Origin: Romanomermis culicivorax
Lineage: Eukaryota; Nematoda; Enoplea; Mermithida; Mermithidae
Direction: 5' to 3'
Assembly: GCA_963922205.1 (NCBI GenBank)
Contig: CAWUHX010000147.1
Location: 806,001 to 870,000 of the forward strand
DNA length: 64,000 nucleotides
The notes below the pieces were generated by a model. It searched no databases. It was not told the DNA's origin and saw only the letters and a program-made list of their open reading frames with translations. The position numbers were made by a program, and so were the translations under genes. Shown here piece by piece: positions 44,821 to 55,711 of this stretch (position 1 is the stretch's first letter; each line of letters begins with the position of its first letter).

Positions 44821-47150
44821 CTCTCATATATTAAAATGATGACAAACACATATGCATTCTATATTTATAGAAAAAACAACATAAAACTTCAAAATTTCCA
44901 ACCATAAGGCACAGAGCTTTTCAATGTTGAGACGATTAAAAACCTATTTGAGATCCACCACAAGTGATCAAAAGTGTACATCGTTGGTGATACTGAATAT
45001 TCACAGAAACGATAATCAATCCAATGAACAAATTTTTGATTTATCTTGCACTAAAAACCATCGATTAGATTTTTAAAATAAATAGATTTGATGCTATACC
45101 TTTGCTTTCAGGCAACCACCAGTATGAAATATTTCACTTTTTTATGAACACACAAAATGAATGATTGATTGTTATTCAAAATGTCGTCCTGATGTGATAA
45201 TTTTAATGATGATATATTGAATGAAAAGTTAGTCACAAGCATGCAAGAAGCAGAAAGAGCATTGCTAATAATTGTTTTAATTCTAATGAAATTTCAGTTT
45301 AGACCTCTACCACTCAAAATCCCGCGTATGCGCCTGATCCCTGACTGCCAATCCGACGACCCAGATTCAATCCCTCTAGTGCCAGATTTTTTCTGTCAGT
45401 GGAACTGAGCGAGACATGATGTCAACAGTCACGCCACCATGGGTAGTCAGTCATCTGACTACGCTTGACTTGAAAAAGTGGATGACGTCAAAAAACGCCC
45501 AGTTCCATGAGCTTTACTACTCATGGGCATGAGTGCATAGTTAAGAGAGAAAGAAAAAGAAACCTGAAAGCAGAAGGATACATAAACAAGAATACAGTAT
45601 GGCCTAAGAAGATATTTGCATAAGCTGATAGGATACTTATTGACTAATTGCATGGTGGACAGTAACACCAATCAGATGAAAAAATGATATTAATAAGAAT
45701 GAGGGATGATTACCCATTCTACGCCTAGGAGAAGTTGCAAAAATTTGGCAAACTTATAAGACAATTTTCAGTCTGAAGAATAATTAGTGTTTGAGAATTT
45801 TGTGGCCAAGGAAAGGTTCAAAAATAATGGGCAAACAGAAAAGATACAGAAAGCAAAGAAAATTGTCAATTTCTAAAGTCCAGACAAAGACCTAAAAATT
45901 TAATGAACAGGAAAGTTACAGTATATTTCATGAGTTTTGTCCTGGTCAGAATTTTGTCATTATGAAGCAATATGTATAGTAGAACATGTATTATCAGAAC
46001 ATAACATTTTCACAGATATAATAGTTTATTCCTTAAACTTCTGAACAAAGTATTACAAACACAGTAAACATTCAAAAATCTTATAGATCATTCCATGTTA
46101 CCCTGGATGATCACAAAAACCTATTCAACTCTCAATATATATTTTCATATGATTTTATTTCCATACTTGAAGGAATAATAGCAGTTTTTTTCTGTCTTAC
46201 ATGCCACCCAGAATACTCTTTACACTATCGACTATAATACACCCATTCCATATTTCCTAGATAACTTCTGTCTGTATGCTGCTGAATAGATATTCTGGAA
46301 TGTAAAATGAATTGGGGCATTATTTCCACATGCAGCAGAAATTATTGACTTGAACTTCAGCTGTTTCCATGCTCCACCTACCTTAGGGTATTCAGCTCAG
46401 GCCAATTAAATATATTTTGTTTTTTAAAGAATTTAAAGACTTTGTGAAGACTTTAAGGAATTGGAACATTTCAGTCAACTCCAAGAAATCTCTCATCAAA
46501 CTGAACAAAGACTAGTCTCATGCAATAAAAAGTGCCTTGAATGACTACTTTAGTGTCCTATAGAGACCAACAGGTGATGTTTTAGAAGGATAAATCAAAT
46601 GCAGCAATATAAAATGGTAAAAAATTAGTTGACCCTGATAGAGAGAATTTGGATTCATAGTTTTTTCCAATGCATTCATTTTGATGGAACTCTTGACATA
46701 TTTCCCTATAGATATAGAGTTGCCAAGTGAAATATTTTGTAGAGTATGTTACATACCTATTTACTGGAATGTTTCTTCAGTATAGTAGTTTTTTTAATTA
46801 TTTCATTCACGGCTCAATGACAAGATTTATAAACTATTAGTTGCAAGAACCAGTTTTGATTGAAGTTGAAAATCAAAACTATCAACTTCAACCTATTCCT
46901 TATTGACTATACTGATTATTTTGAAAAATAATTTGTAAATTTTGATAAATCTTGTATTCATCTTGGCATCAGGCAAAAATCTGTTGAGGGATAACCAGTG
47001 GCCAGCTGGGTAATATCACTGAAGCCCAGCTGAGTTTCATAGGGTTTGACCCATTGTTTTAAATTTATTGATTCGACTGGGGCTAGCATGTTTATTTGTT
47101 AACCATAATCATATCAAATTGTCCACATTATCAAAACTGTCAAACTCTGT
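44821..47150. other. No supported gene
   Basis: Short open frames only; nothing recognised. The preceding stretch 43370-44479 is likewise without recognised features apart from recurrent TGCATAAAA motifs near 44040-44180. Confidence 0.4.
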
Positions 47151-47156
47151 AGTGAG

Positions 47157-47340
47157 CATACCTGTAATTGGGGATGGAGGGTTGGAGGGGGACCCCCTAA
47201 CTTAGTCTAACCCTATACCCACATGTTGGCAGCCCTCAAACCTATATCCAACTTTCCCCCCTCCCCAACCAATCTGTGTTTACTATCCTCCTCCCCCAAC
47301 CCAAGGATGCATGCACAGGTTGCTCCCTTTCCTAATTTAC
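47157..47340. repeat. Degenerate copy of the G/C-run element family
   Basis: Starts CATACCTGTAATTGGGG, the same terminal motif as the elements near 60641 and 63201, then holds GGAGGGGGACCCC, a diverged ACATGTTGGCAG where others have AAATGTTGGTA, and C-rich tracts. The other end is not clear. Confidence 0.5.
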
Positions 47341-48271
47341 TTCATGCACACATGGTGTACTGTATTTTTCATAGCAGAATGCCATGCCAGTTTTCTCCCA
47401 GCTTTGTGTAATTGTGTGCAGAAGCACTGTTTTTTTTTGGTGGAAGATTTCTCCACATGCCCATAATTTTTTTGCTCATCATTTCCAAATTTTTCTGCCC
47501 AAAAGAATACCCTATTTGAAAAAAATGGTGCTTTTGTCGGAGTGTGTTGTGTTGTAAGTTGTTGACTGTGCATTACTGCAGCATTTTCTGCTGGGAGTGT
47601 TTTTTTATTGTGCCAATGTGATTTTTGGCACAAAAAATTTTGAGCATTAGTTCCAATTGGCAAATAGTTTCTGCCTGAGTATCTGACACCAAATTTTCTT
47701 TATTTCTAGACATTCTAGGCTCAGAAAACACTACTTTGTCGGGGCTTCACGCCTAGTATAGAGATTGAATGAATAGAAGATTCATTAGTTTTACACACTT
47801 ACTCATGTTTAGAAAGTCTAGTAATAACTTTCCTGGAAATAAATTGAATAAGTGAACGATTTCTCTGGCAACATGAGTTAGCTAGCTAATATTCAGTATT
47901 CCAACAAAAATTAAGATTTTTCATTTCCATCAATTTTTTCTCTCAAGTCTTGAAATTTTTGACCATTTTTCAGGGAAAATCTTGCATCATTCTGGTCAAA
48001 AACACCATCAAATCAAATAATGGTCTCTCTCCTCCCCCTCCCCCCTTCTGGCTGGCGCCTAATCAACCAGGCTAGGCTAGGCTCATTAGCTAATTTACAA
48101 TTTTTAATCATAGGAAGACATTAAAGTCAGCAACCAAAAATAAATAATTTTGTCCAAAAACCAATCAAAGGCTAGTTTTCTTGTATTTCATTCATTCATG
48201 TCAGTTTTAGGCTTTAAATCCAATTTTTTATATTTGGAAGGAAAATAAAAAGATTGGTAAATGGTATGCAT

Positions 48272-48721
48272 CATACATGTAACGGAGCTCCGAGGTCTGG
48301 GTGGGGGGGGGGGGGGGTTGGAGCACTTTTTTCGGGCTGGGGGTCAGTAATTCCCAAAATTTTGGGGGAGGGGTCCCTGAAGAAAAAAAAATTCGATTTT
48401 TTCATGAAAAACGTCCGAAAAACGATTCAAAAAGTAGTAATTTTGTCTAGAAAATGATAAAATATGTACTTATGGTGCGAAGCACCGACAAAATTGACGT
48501 TTTTGACAATTTTATTGTTCAAAAATTGACATTTCTCATGAAAAAATGTCATTTTTCAGCATTTTTCCGACTAAAACTATGGGGGTTTCTAGGGCTTCCA
48601 TATGGCTAGCCATTGGATTGGAAAATCCTGGGGGGGGGTCGCCCAATGGCTAGCCATATGGTCGATGACTTCTGGGAGGGGGGTTCCCATAGCACTTCCC
48701 CCCCCCCCAATTACATGTATG
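48272..48721. mobile_element. 450-bp MITE with 8-bp TSD and G/C runs
   Basis: Terminal inverted repeats CATACATGTAA (48272-48282 and 48711-48721) are flanked on both sides by GTATGCAT (48264-48271 and 48722-48729), an exact 8-bp duplication. It begins with a long G run near 48303 and ends with a C run near 48700. It contains a perfect 19-bp inverted repeat (48598-48616 and 48643-48661) around CCATATGGCTAGCCATTGG and a small palindrome GGTGCGAAGCACC near 48475. No protein coding. Confidence 0.85.
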
Positions 48722-49701
48722 GTATGCATAAATTTTTCTGGAATTAGATTTTCTAGAATCCTGGGAAATGAAACTTTTGAGTTTTAATTTCTTAGACAGG
48801 AAGATTTAATTTTACAATTATCGAATTTAATGAATTTTCAGCAGGGTTAGTGTAGAATTCAAAAACTAAGGAAGTAATCAAGAATTTAGATTTACAACAT
48901 GCAAGAATTTCTGCTTAGGCTACAACCGTTTTTATCACACAATATCCAAAAAATTCACAAAAAGTTTTTAGGAAAACAACTGGGAAAAATAGTGCCTTCA
49001 AGTGTGACAACAAAAGAGAATTTTCCCATTTTTTCCACTAAATTTTTCTGTTGTTCCAAGAAATTTTTTAATTCTGTGAACATAATTCGGCTGTATTTGA
49101 CAAATGATTGCATCATTATGAGAACAGAGATTGTTACTGGTTGAAAAACTCAAATTTTTGGTTGCTCAGCTGATTTTTCAGTTTCAGTTGTATGCTTTCA
49201 ATATGATTTTTTGCATTTTGTCTGGCTGCGAAAAATCCTTGGATTACATAGCTGCAAAAAAATTTAAACACTTGCCCACAAAATATGTTAAATTGAAAAG
49301 ATTAATTTTCCATTGTAGTGTATCATTTTAGTGCACAGCTCACCACTGAGAAGTTTATTTCTAAATTTTGCTGTTCCATCTAAATTGATGAAACCCTTAT
49401 AGAAATTTGAGCTGGTTAGCTGATTGAAAACGTTGAGGCATTTTTTTAGCCTGGGCATCATTAGACTGGGAGAATCAATAATAGAAAATCATGTTGAAAA
49501 AGATGATCAAAAAATTTTTCCATTTGTTATTCAGACATAGGAAGAGTGGGGGAAAAATGTAATAGATTTCTACATGTTTGATGATGATAAATGAAACATA
49601 TTCTAATTCTTTGTTTTACTTTCTCAGATAATTTTTCATTATTGCCTTAACAATAAGTATGCTGTGCAGAAGTAGCTATTATCAAAATTTAAAAAAGTAA
49701 G

Positions 49702-50601
49702 ATGTGGAAATTATTATGGTCACCTACGTTACATTTTGTTGTATTTAAATCCCTAAAAATGAATATTATGCATGCTTTAGTTTTGTTTTTTTCAAATTCT
49801 AAAACCAGGGTTAATTTATGTTACTGTAAGCTGATCACTATTTATGCTACACTTGTAGTGAGTCTAGTTTATGGCTGGAAGCCAATTGTATGGACAACCA
49901 TGCTACCTGCTACCATGCCTTTTGGCCTGGTCCTAGTAAGTTCATTAAAATTTTTGAATAGATCTGAGAATTTCAGTAGAACAAAAATAAAAAAATCAAT
50001 TTTGGATCCAACCATTCAAGACATTTTCTACCAAACAGATTCTGATGTAATACAGGTTATCAGTTTATTAATTGTCGGTATCATTCTGGCATTTTGTTGG
50101 GTACCCATTGTTTCTATCATTGGGTACTCATTGTTTCTATCATATCATACTAATAAAGTATTGTGTTCCTCTGTTAAATGTATGTATGTAGGGTTGTGCT
50201 GGTTATTACTCACACTATACTACTTACTGTAGCTGGACTTAACCTATGTAGTCACATGCTCCTGAAGCTAATAATAGTGATTAACTATATTATCGCTACC
50301 AATTAATTAATATACTTGTTTCTAACCTAATGCTTCTTGCAGCATAGTTTTTGCCTTATTGCTGGTGGGTATAGCAGTGTGGCAGTTGTATGGATGGTTT
50401 GTGTGGCATGTTCCTGCTCATTCCATTCACATGATGGCTCTCATGTTGCTCGCCTTGAGGCCAGCAAATCCTGATCTGCGGCAACCTCCAATGCAGGCAC
50501 AAATTATTTTGAATTTGGATCAAACATTCGAATTTTTATGTTATGTTGAGTCACTTGGAATAAATTTTGGTTTGTGTTTAATGCATTACTGCAAGTACTA
50601 A
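49702..50601 (+). other. Candidate exons of a multi-pass membrane protein
   Basis: The 176-codon frame 49702-50232 contains hydrophobic spans (LITIYATLVVSLVYGW; IQVISLLIVGIILAFCWVPI; VGLCWLLLTLYYLL). A second block from about 50345, behind an AG, reads LLVGIAVWQLYGWFVWHVPA, then MMALMLLALRPANPDLRQPP, which has coding-like composition. I do not recognise a family and no clear joins are defined, so this may be chance in part. Confidence 0.25.
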
Positions 50602-51059
50602 CTCAAATTTGCATGCATTAATGACCAAAATTTGCATTAACCACCCAACAAACTCATTGATAGTGTGGTGTCATTTATCAGAAAATGCCAATATAAGGAC
50701 AATAAAAGTAAAAATCATAGACATTAGTATATTTTCAAAAGACTAAAAAGGTTACACCAGCTTCTTTTTCAAGAAGTATATCACTCTCCAAACACAGACC
50801 TCATCAACATGCTTGAAGGCAGACATTCATATGAAACTTGAATATTGTTTTAGTGATGTTCTTTAAGCATTGTCAATCTTCTGTTGTCAATGTCTGATCT
50901 CAGGAAATATCTTCACTTGCAGCAATTTAATAAAATCTAAATGAAAAGCAGACTATAAATGGAGAGTGTATATAGTAGTTGCGCTCCCACACAATTCTAC
51001 CATTAGATTCTGAGCACTCTCAGTGAGTTTATACATTTTCATGCTAAAATAGCTAAAGG

Positions 51060-51460
51060 TTATAAGTACCTTGTACAATTGTCTTCAGAATTGGCATACA
51101 AATTACTATAAAATTCTGCATCCTTGATATTAAAATATTCAGTTGTGGCTTTGCGGTATGAATTGTAGGCTGGATGACTGTAATACTTCAAGTATTTCTT
51201 GCTGATCAGATATTCACCAGGTGACAGATTGCCAGTTACCTGGCAGACTATGTCTCTAATAAAAAATGATCAATAATTAGCACAATTACATAATAAAAGT
51301 AAACAATATTGCATTTTACAGCTTACCCACATCTAATACACTCTCCATCATGCTGAAAGAAGCACTTCTTATTATCAGTGATAGGGGATTCATCCACTGC
51401 ATTTTCTATATTGCTGCATAGGTCAACAATTACAAACCAGATAAAATGCATGGTTTTCAT
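51060..51460 (-). CDS. Small, possibly secreted Cys-containing protein (two exons)
   Basis: Too short and too split for ORF scanning. Exon 1 (51460-51327) starts MKTMHFIWFVIVDLCSNIEN, a short hydrophobic leader that could be a weak signal peptide. It continues KKCFFQHDGECIRC and ends at donor GG|GTAAGC. The 71-nt intron ends TTTATTAG. Exon 2 (51255-51060) continues in frame, DIVCQVTGNLSPGEYLISKK, then YYSHPAYNSYRKATTEYF and NSEDNCTRYL with a TAA stop; 109 codons in all. A GTACTT donor just before the stop could extend it. The frame is also open upstream of 51460, so the leader may be internal and the protein longer. A Ser/Thr/Lys-rich coding-like block near 51600-51750 (KKASSHATSIVTPTKIQKGS) may be an earlier exon. 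Family unknown. Confidence 0.45.
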
Positions 51461-52623
51461 CTTAAAAGTACAAAAAGTAGTCACATTGAGAAAATAGCCA
51501 GAGGAGGAGGCATCAATACCTGACTTGCAGTGAATAGTGATCTCACTGCTGAACTATGCTTTTGGAGCCTTTCTTGCCATTGATGTTATGGGCTAGTTGT
51601 TCTGTGATAAATTCGAATGATGACTACCCTTTTGAATTTTTGTGGGTGTAACAATTGATGTTGCATGACTACTAGCTTTCTTATCATTGATAGAATCTGC
51701 CCTAGTTGGTCTCTCATGTTTCTTTGCTGAACTGCCAACTTTAAGGACTATGCAACATTGGTCCCTCATGCTGAGCTTGGCATATGTGAATGTTTCCCTG
51801 TGTTACTTGTTCCATTCATAGAATAATCACATCTTTTGTCTTCAGTCCTTTCTTCAACATTTTCTATGATTCATAGTATAAGAAAAAATGCTTTATAGCA
51901 TAAACATTGTTGGAGACAAACATCAGTTCCTGTTGCCTTCATTATTGGTCTTAGCACTTCAAACATAATATCAGAATTAAGCACAAATAAGTTAAAAATT
52001 AGTGTAATGTAGCATTCAGAGAAACGAGAGTAACCCAAATGTTCACCCCTGTTCATTTAGTGCACTTTCCCCCACCACAAATTCCACAGATGTATAAATT
52101 GTGTCACAATACCTGAATCAAAACTTGAACATCTTACTGATTACACAATAGATTACATATAGAGCCTAAATGCTGCAGTGCATTCCCAAGATCCAACAAC
52201 TTATGCAGCAATCTTCCAGTAAAACTGCTGTCGTTTGAATTTCGTTTGAGGCATTGATTGTATAAAAGATGATGTTCGAACATCTGAAAATTTCGGATTT
52301 ATGTTTTACTGCATAGAATGAGAGTCTACATTGTGAAACTGTTCAAACACACTTGATTAATATACGCTCTAAATCTGTAGAGATTCTCATAATTTTGTGC
52401 ATCTAATTTTCCTCAGGAGTCACCTGGATTTTGAGTCCCTGCCTGAACCAAAAACATGGAATAAATAAAACATCATTTTCCAAGGGCCCTTTGAAAATTT
52501 TCAAGTGGGTTAGGAGCCTGTGACTAATTGTAAAATTTCCCCTAGAAGCTATTTTTGGCTGTTTAAATAAGGACATATAGAGATGAGGACCATGTGGCTA
52601 TTAGTAAAAACTACACACACAGG

Positions 52624-55261
52624 CCCGTAGCCAGGATTTTTTTTTGGGGGGGGGGGCAAGTAATTTTTAAAGCCTTTTTTTCAGCCAATATTTTGAGTTG
52701 ATGAAATCTGAAGGCAGTTTTGGACGTATCTCACTTAGCTCTATCAGATGAAGCAAAAAGTAACAATATTTAACAAAAAAAATTTTCACTTGAATTTTTC
52801 ATTTTTTTTGAACTTAAAAAACATTTTTTTTCATCAAATTTTATTCATCAAGCAACTGGCAACGTTTATTTTCACTTTAACGAAATACGTCTATTTTTCT
52901 CATCAAAAAGATCCACAACATTTTCCATATCAATCGTCTTCATTTCTGCTCGATGAGTAGATAGAATGGCCAATGAAGATAAACAATCCGTAGACATAGA
53001 GCTTCTCAATTCTGTCAAAATTCGTCTCAAAGTTGAAAACGACCTTTTTGATGAAGCTGTTGTTACTGGCAATGTAACCAGAATTTTCAAAGCAGTAAAA
53101 ACGTTTGGATAAAATTCTTTCAAGCATGCTTCTTTAGAGAATCGTTGCAAAACGTTGACTGCCATTTCATCAATTGGAATAGTTTTGCATCTTATTTTCC
53201 AACGATCAATTTCAGTTGAAAGGCTAATTTCAGTTACTTCACTGAAATACGCATCATATTGAGCCAGAGCTTTTGAAACTTCTTGGTAACTTAAATTTTC
53301 AACAAATTTTGGCAAAAATAATTGGAATGTAAAAGCAGTTTGCTGACGTTCAGCAAATCGTAATTGAATTTGATCAATTAGACCTTGAAAGTACTTCAAG
53401 TAAAGATTGTTGTGATAAAAGTTTTTAACGGCTGAAGAACTTTTGTCGGATGATTTTCCACGTTTTCTCTGTTCGGCTAATGGCAAAGATTCTGTAGCAC
53501 CAATATCATGGCCAATTTTGACTGCTTCTTCATACAGTATATTGAATTTTGCTTCATTGACTAGGAAATTCTCTAAGGCTTCTTTAGTAATTTGAATTTC
53601 TTGATAGGCGGCGATCAAATCAATATTTTTTTGTTGAAGTAATGTGGCCAGATGCTCCAAAATTTGTGCTGCAGCAGTTACTGTAGTCAAACCAATTATT
53701 GATTCAAATGTACAAATTCCATTGAGCAGATCTTCAGCAGTTCTGTCTGATTCCGTTTCTGAAATCTTTTGCAGTGCCATAGTGATTGGCAAAAATAACT
53801 GCTTGAAGGAAAGTAAGTTTTTGTGACATTCAACCCATCGAGTGGGACAAATTTGTTGCACTTTGAATCGACGACTTTCTGGCATAATTTTGTTTACAAT
53901 TTCTTTCAAAATTTCGGCCCTTTTTGCACTTCCCCTGAGGAAGACAATAACATCTTGAATTCTTGATAACAAACGTGAAACCATGGGCATTAATGCTCCA
54001 TCTGTTGCAGCCAGATTTACCTTATGGCTGGCACAATGAAAATAGTCGGCCATTGGGTATAATTGCTTAATTCGAGCTTGAACACACTTGACTTTTCCAG
54101 ACATATTGGATGCCCCATCATAACCTCGAGCCACTAGACCAGCCAAATTTATTCCTATTTCTTTCAATCGTTCAATCATAGCATTACTAACAGTTTCACC
54201 AGATGTTTCAGGAATTTTTTGAAAGCCAATGAACACTTCTTTAAGTTCCAAATTTTCATTCAAGTATTGCAAAACAATGGTTAAAAATTCTTTTGCAAAT
54301 GATGATGTTTCATCGGCCAGCAATGTGAACATTTTTGCTTTATTAACAGACTCCACAATTTTTCTAAGGACGCAATCTGAGAAACAGCCTAAGAGCTCAT
54401 TTTGAATCATCGGGCTACAGTAATTGGCATTTCCAGGACTCTTCAACACCATTGCTATATCTTCGTCACCTGACTTTGCCAATAATCGCATAATTCCACG
54501 GAAAATCCCATCATTTTGTTCAGGTTCTTCTAGGGTCAACTGCCCTGCATCCATTGTTGCTCGCAAAGGCAACTCGTAACGGGCAATGAATGAGATGACA
54601 TTTAGAAGACCTGTGAAATGATGAATGAATAGGATAAAATGCAATGGCACAGATGCACAGTATAATTTACCTTTGATCATTTTTCGATTTCTTTTCACAG
54701 TTTCTGAATAATTTTCATTTAGTTGATGAACAATGGTTGTTCCTTAAACAAATTAGTTAAAATGAAATAACATTTAAGCATGATTCAGTATCCAAAATGT
54801 CAAAGTTACCTTTTTCATGATTTTTCAAAAAGTTTTCGTATGCTTCCATAGTGAATTTATGATATTGTGAATTTATGTGACCTTTCCAATCTTCCTGAAA
54901 TATTAAGGAAAGTAAAAAATAATCTGTTGTGCCCCTATTAAAGAGTTTGACCCACTAGAAAATCCTTAAATCTTCGATAAGGTTCTGTAACAAAACGGCC
55001 TGCAGCTTGGTGGTGACCCTTTCCAACCAAAGGTTTGTGAAATAAAACACATTATGTGCGAAAAAATCCATGTTCAACATGGGTGAACGCCAATAACTGA
55101 TTCTTTTCCAGCCAAATTCGTTGAACATATCTCGGACGGCCAGATTGCACTACTGGAGAAAATTTATATCCATCGGGTGGCACATCCCAGGGCTTTGAGA
55201 ACTCATAAGAGGACATACCTTTAACATAACGAGGGGCATAGGACATAAGAGGACATAACAT
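52624..55261 (-). mobile_element. Second hAT transposon, one end recognised
   Basis: The left end CAGGCCCGTAGCCAGGATTT followed by a T-run and a G-run (52624-52660) is the kind of terminus I recall from many animal hAT elements (CAGGG-CGTAGCCAGG). It is followed by the transposase gene on the minus strand. I did not find the matching right end, so the 5' side may be truncated or replaced by the GGACATAAG repeats at 55195-55560. Confidence 0.7.
52872..55250 (-). pseudogene. hAT transposase of the DUF4371/TTF zinc finger type
   Basis: Main exon 54610-52872, with smaller exons 54742-54671, 54894-54810 and about 55250-54956 joined by GT-AG introns. The 5' exon encodes a TTF zinc finger (YKFSPVVQSGRPRYVQRIW, then CVLFHKPLVGKGHHQAAGRF). 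The main exon has the DUF4371 start (FIARYELPLRATMDAG), the catalytic fold (FTLLADETSSFAKEF, ARGYDGASNMSG, YFHCASHKVNLAATDG), a helical insertion, QICPTRWVECHKNLLSF, and the dimerisation domain (LKILVTLPVTTASSKRSFST). A TAA at 55052-55054 inside the zinc finger is the only stop I see. The main exon is open for nearly 600 codons, so decay is recent. Confidence 0.9.
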
Positions 55262-55560
55262 GTAACATAAGACAGGTTATTTCTTATACCCTTGTATGTC
55301 CTATGATCCAATTTATGTCCTCTTATGTCCTCAGAGTGAGACATAGTCACATAATTGACTGCAGTATGAGTTGAGGACTTTTGAGGACATAACATGGAAC
55401 GTAAGAGTCATAATGCCTTATGTCCTCTTATGTCCTACAATCCACCGTATAACCTCTTATGACCTAAAATGTTATGATCTGTCTTGTTACCTTGTATGCC
55501 CTCTGTACTCTTTTTCTTATGTCCTCTTGATCTCAACCTTGTAACCCATGGTATAACCTC
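55195..55560. repeat. Cluster of AGGACATAAG motifs in both orientations
   Basis: The unit AGGACATAA and its complement TTATGTCCT recur more than ten times, for example GGACATAAGAGGACATAAC at 55239 and TTATGTCCTCTTATGTCCTC at 55313 and again near 55409. Units occur in head-to-head clusters, so the region can fold back. It overlaps the 5' edge of the hAT transposase frame. Confidence 0.8.
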
Positions 55561-55711
55561 TTATGTCACAATTTTTTTTTATTGAAAAATTGATGAAAAG
55601 TGCTAGAAAACATTGTCTTCTTCTCTTTTCAAGAATTCGGCATGTGATAAATTCAAAATGAAGGAAGACAAGAGAAAATTGGCAACACTTGAAAGACGTT
55701 TTTACTGTATT

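Noticed and set aside
47223-47663. Frames in Pro-rich and opposite-strand sequence near 47.4 kb
   Set aside because: Composition follows C-rich repeat DNA of the G/C-run family; no motif.
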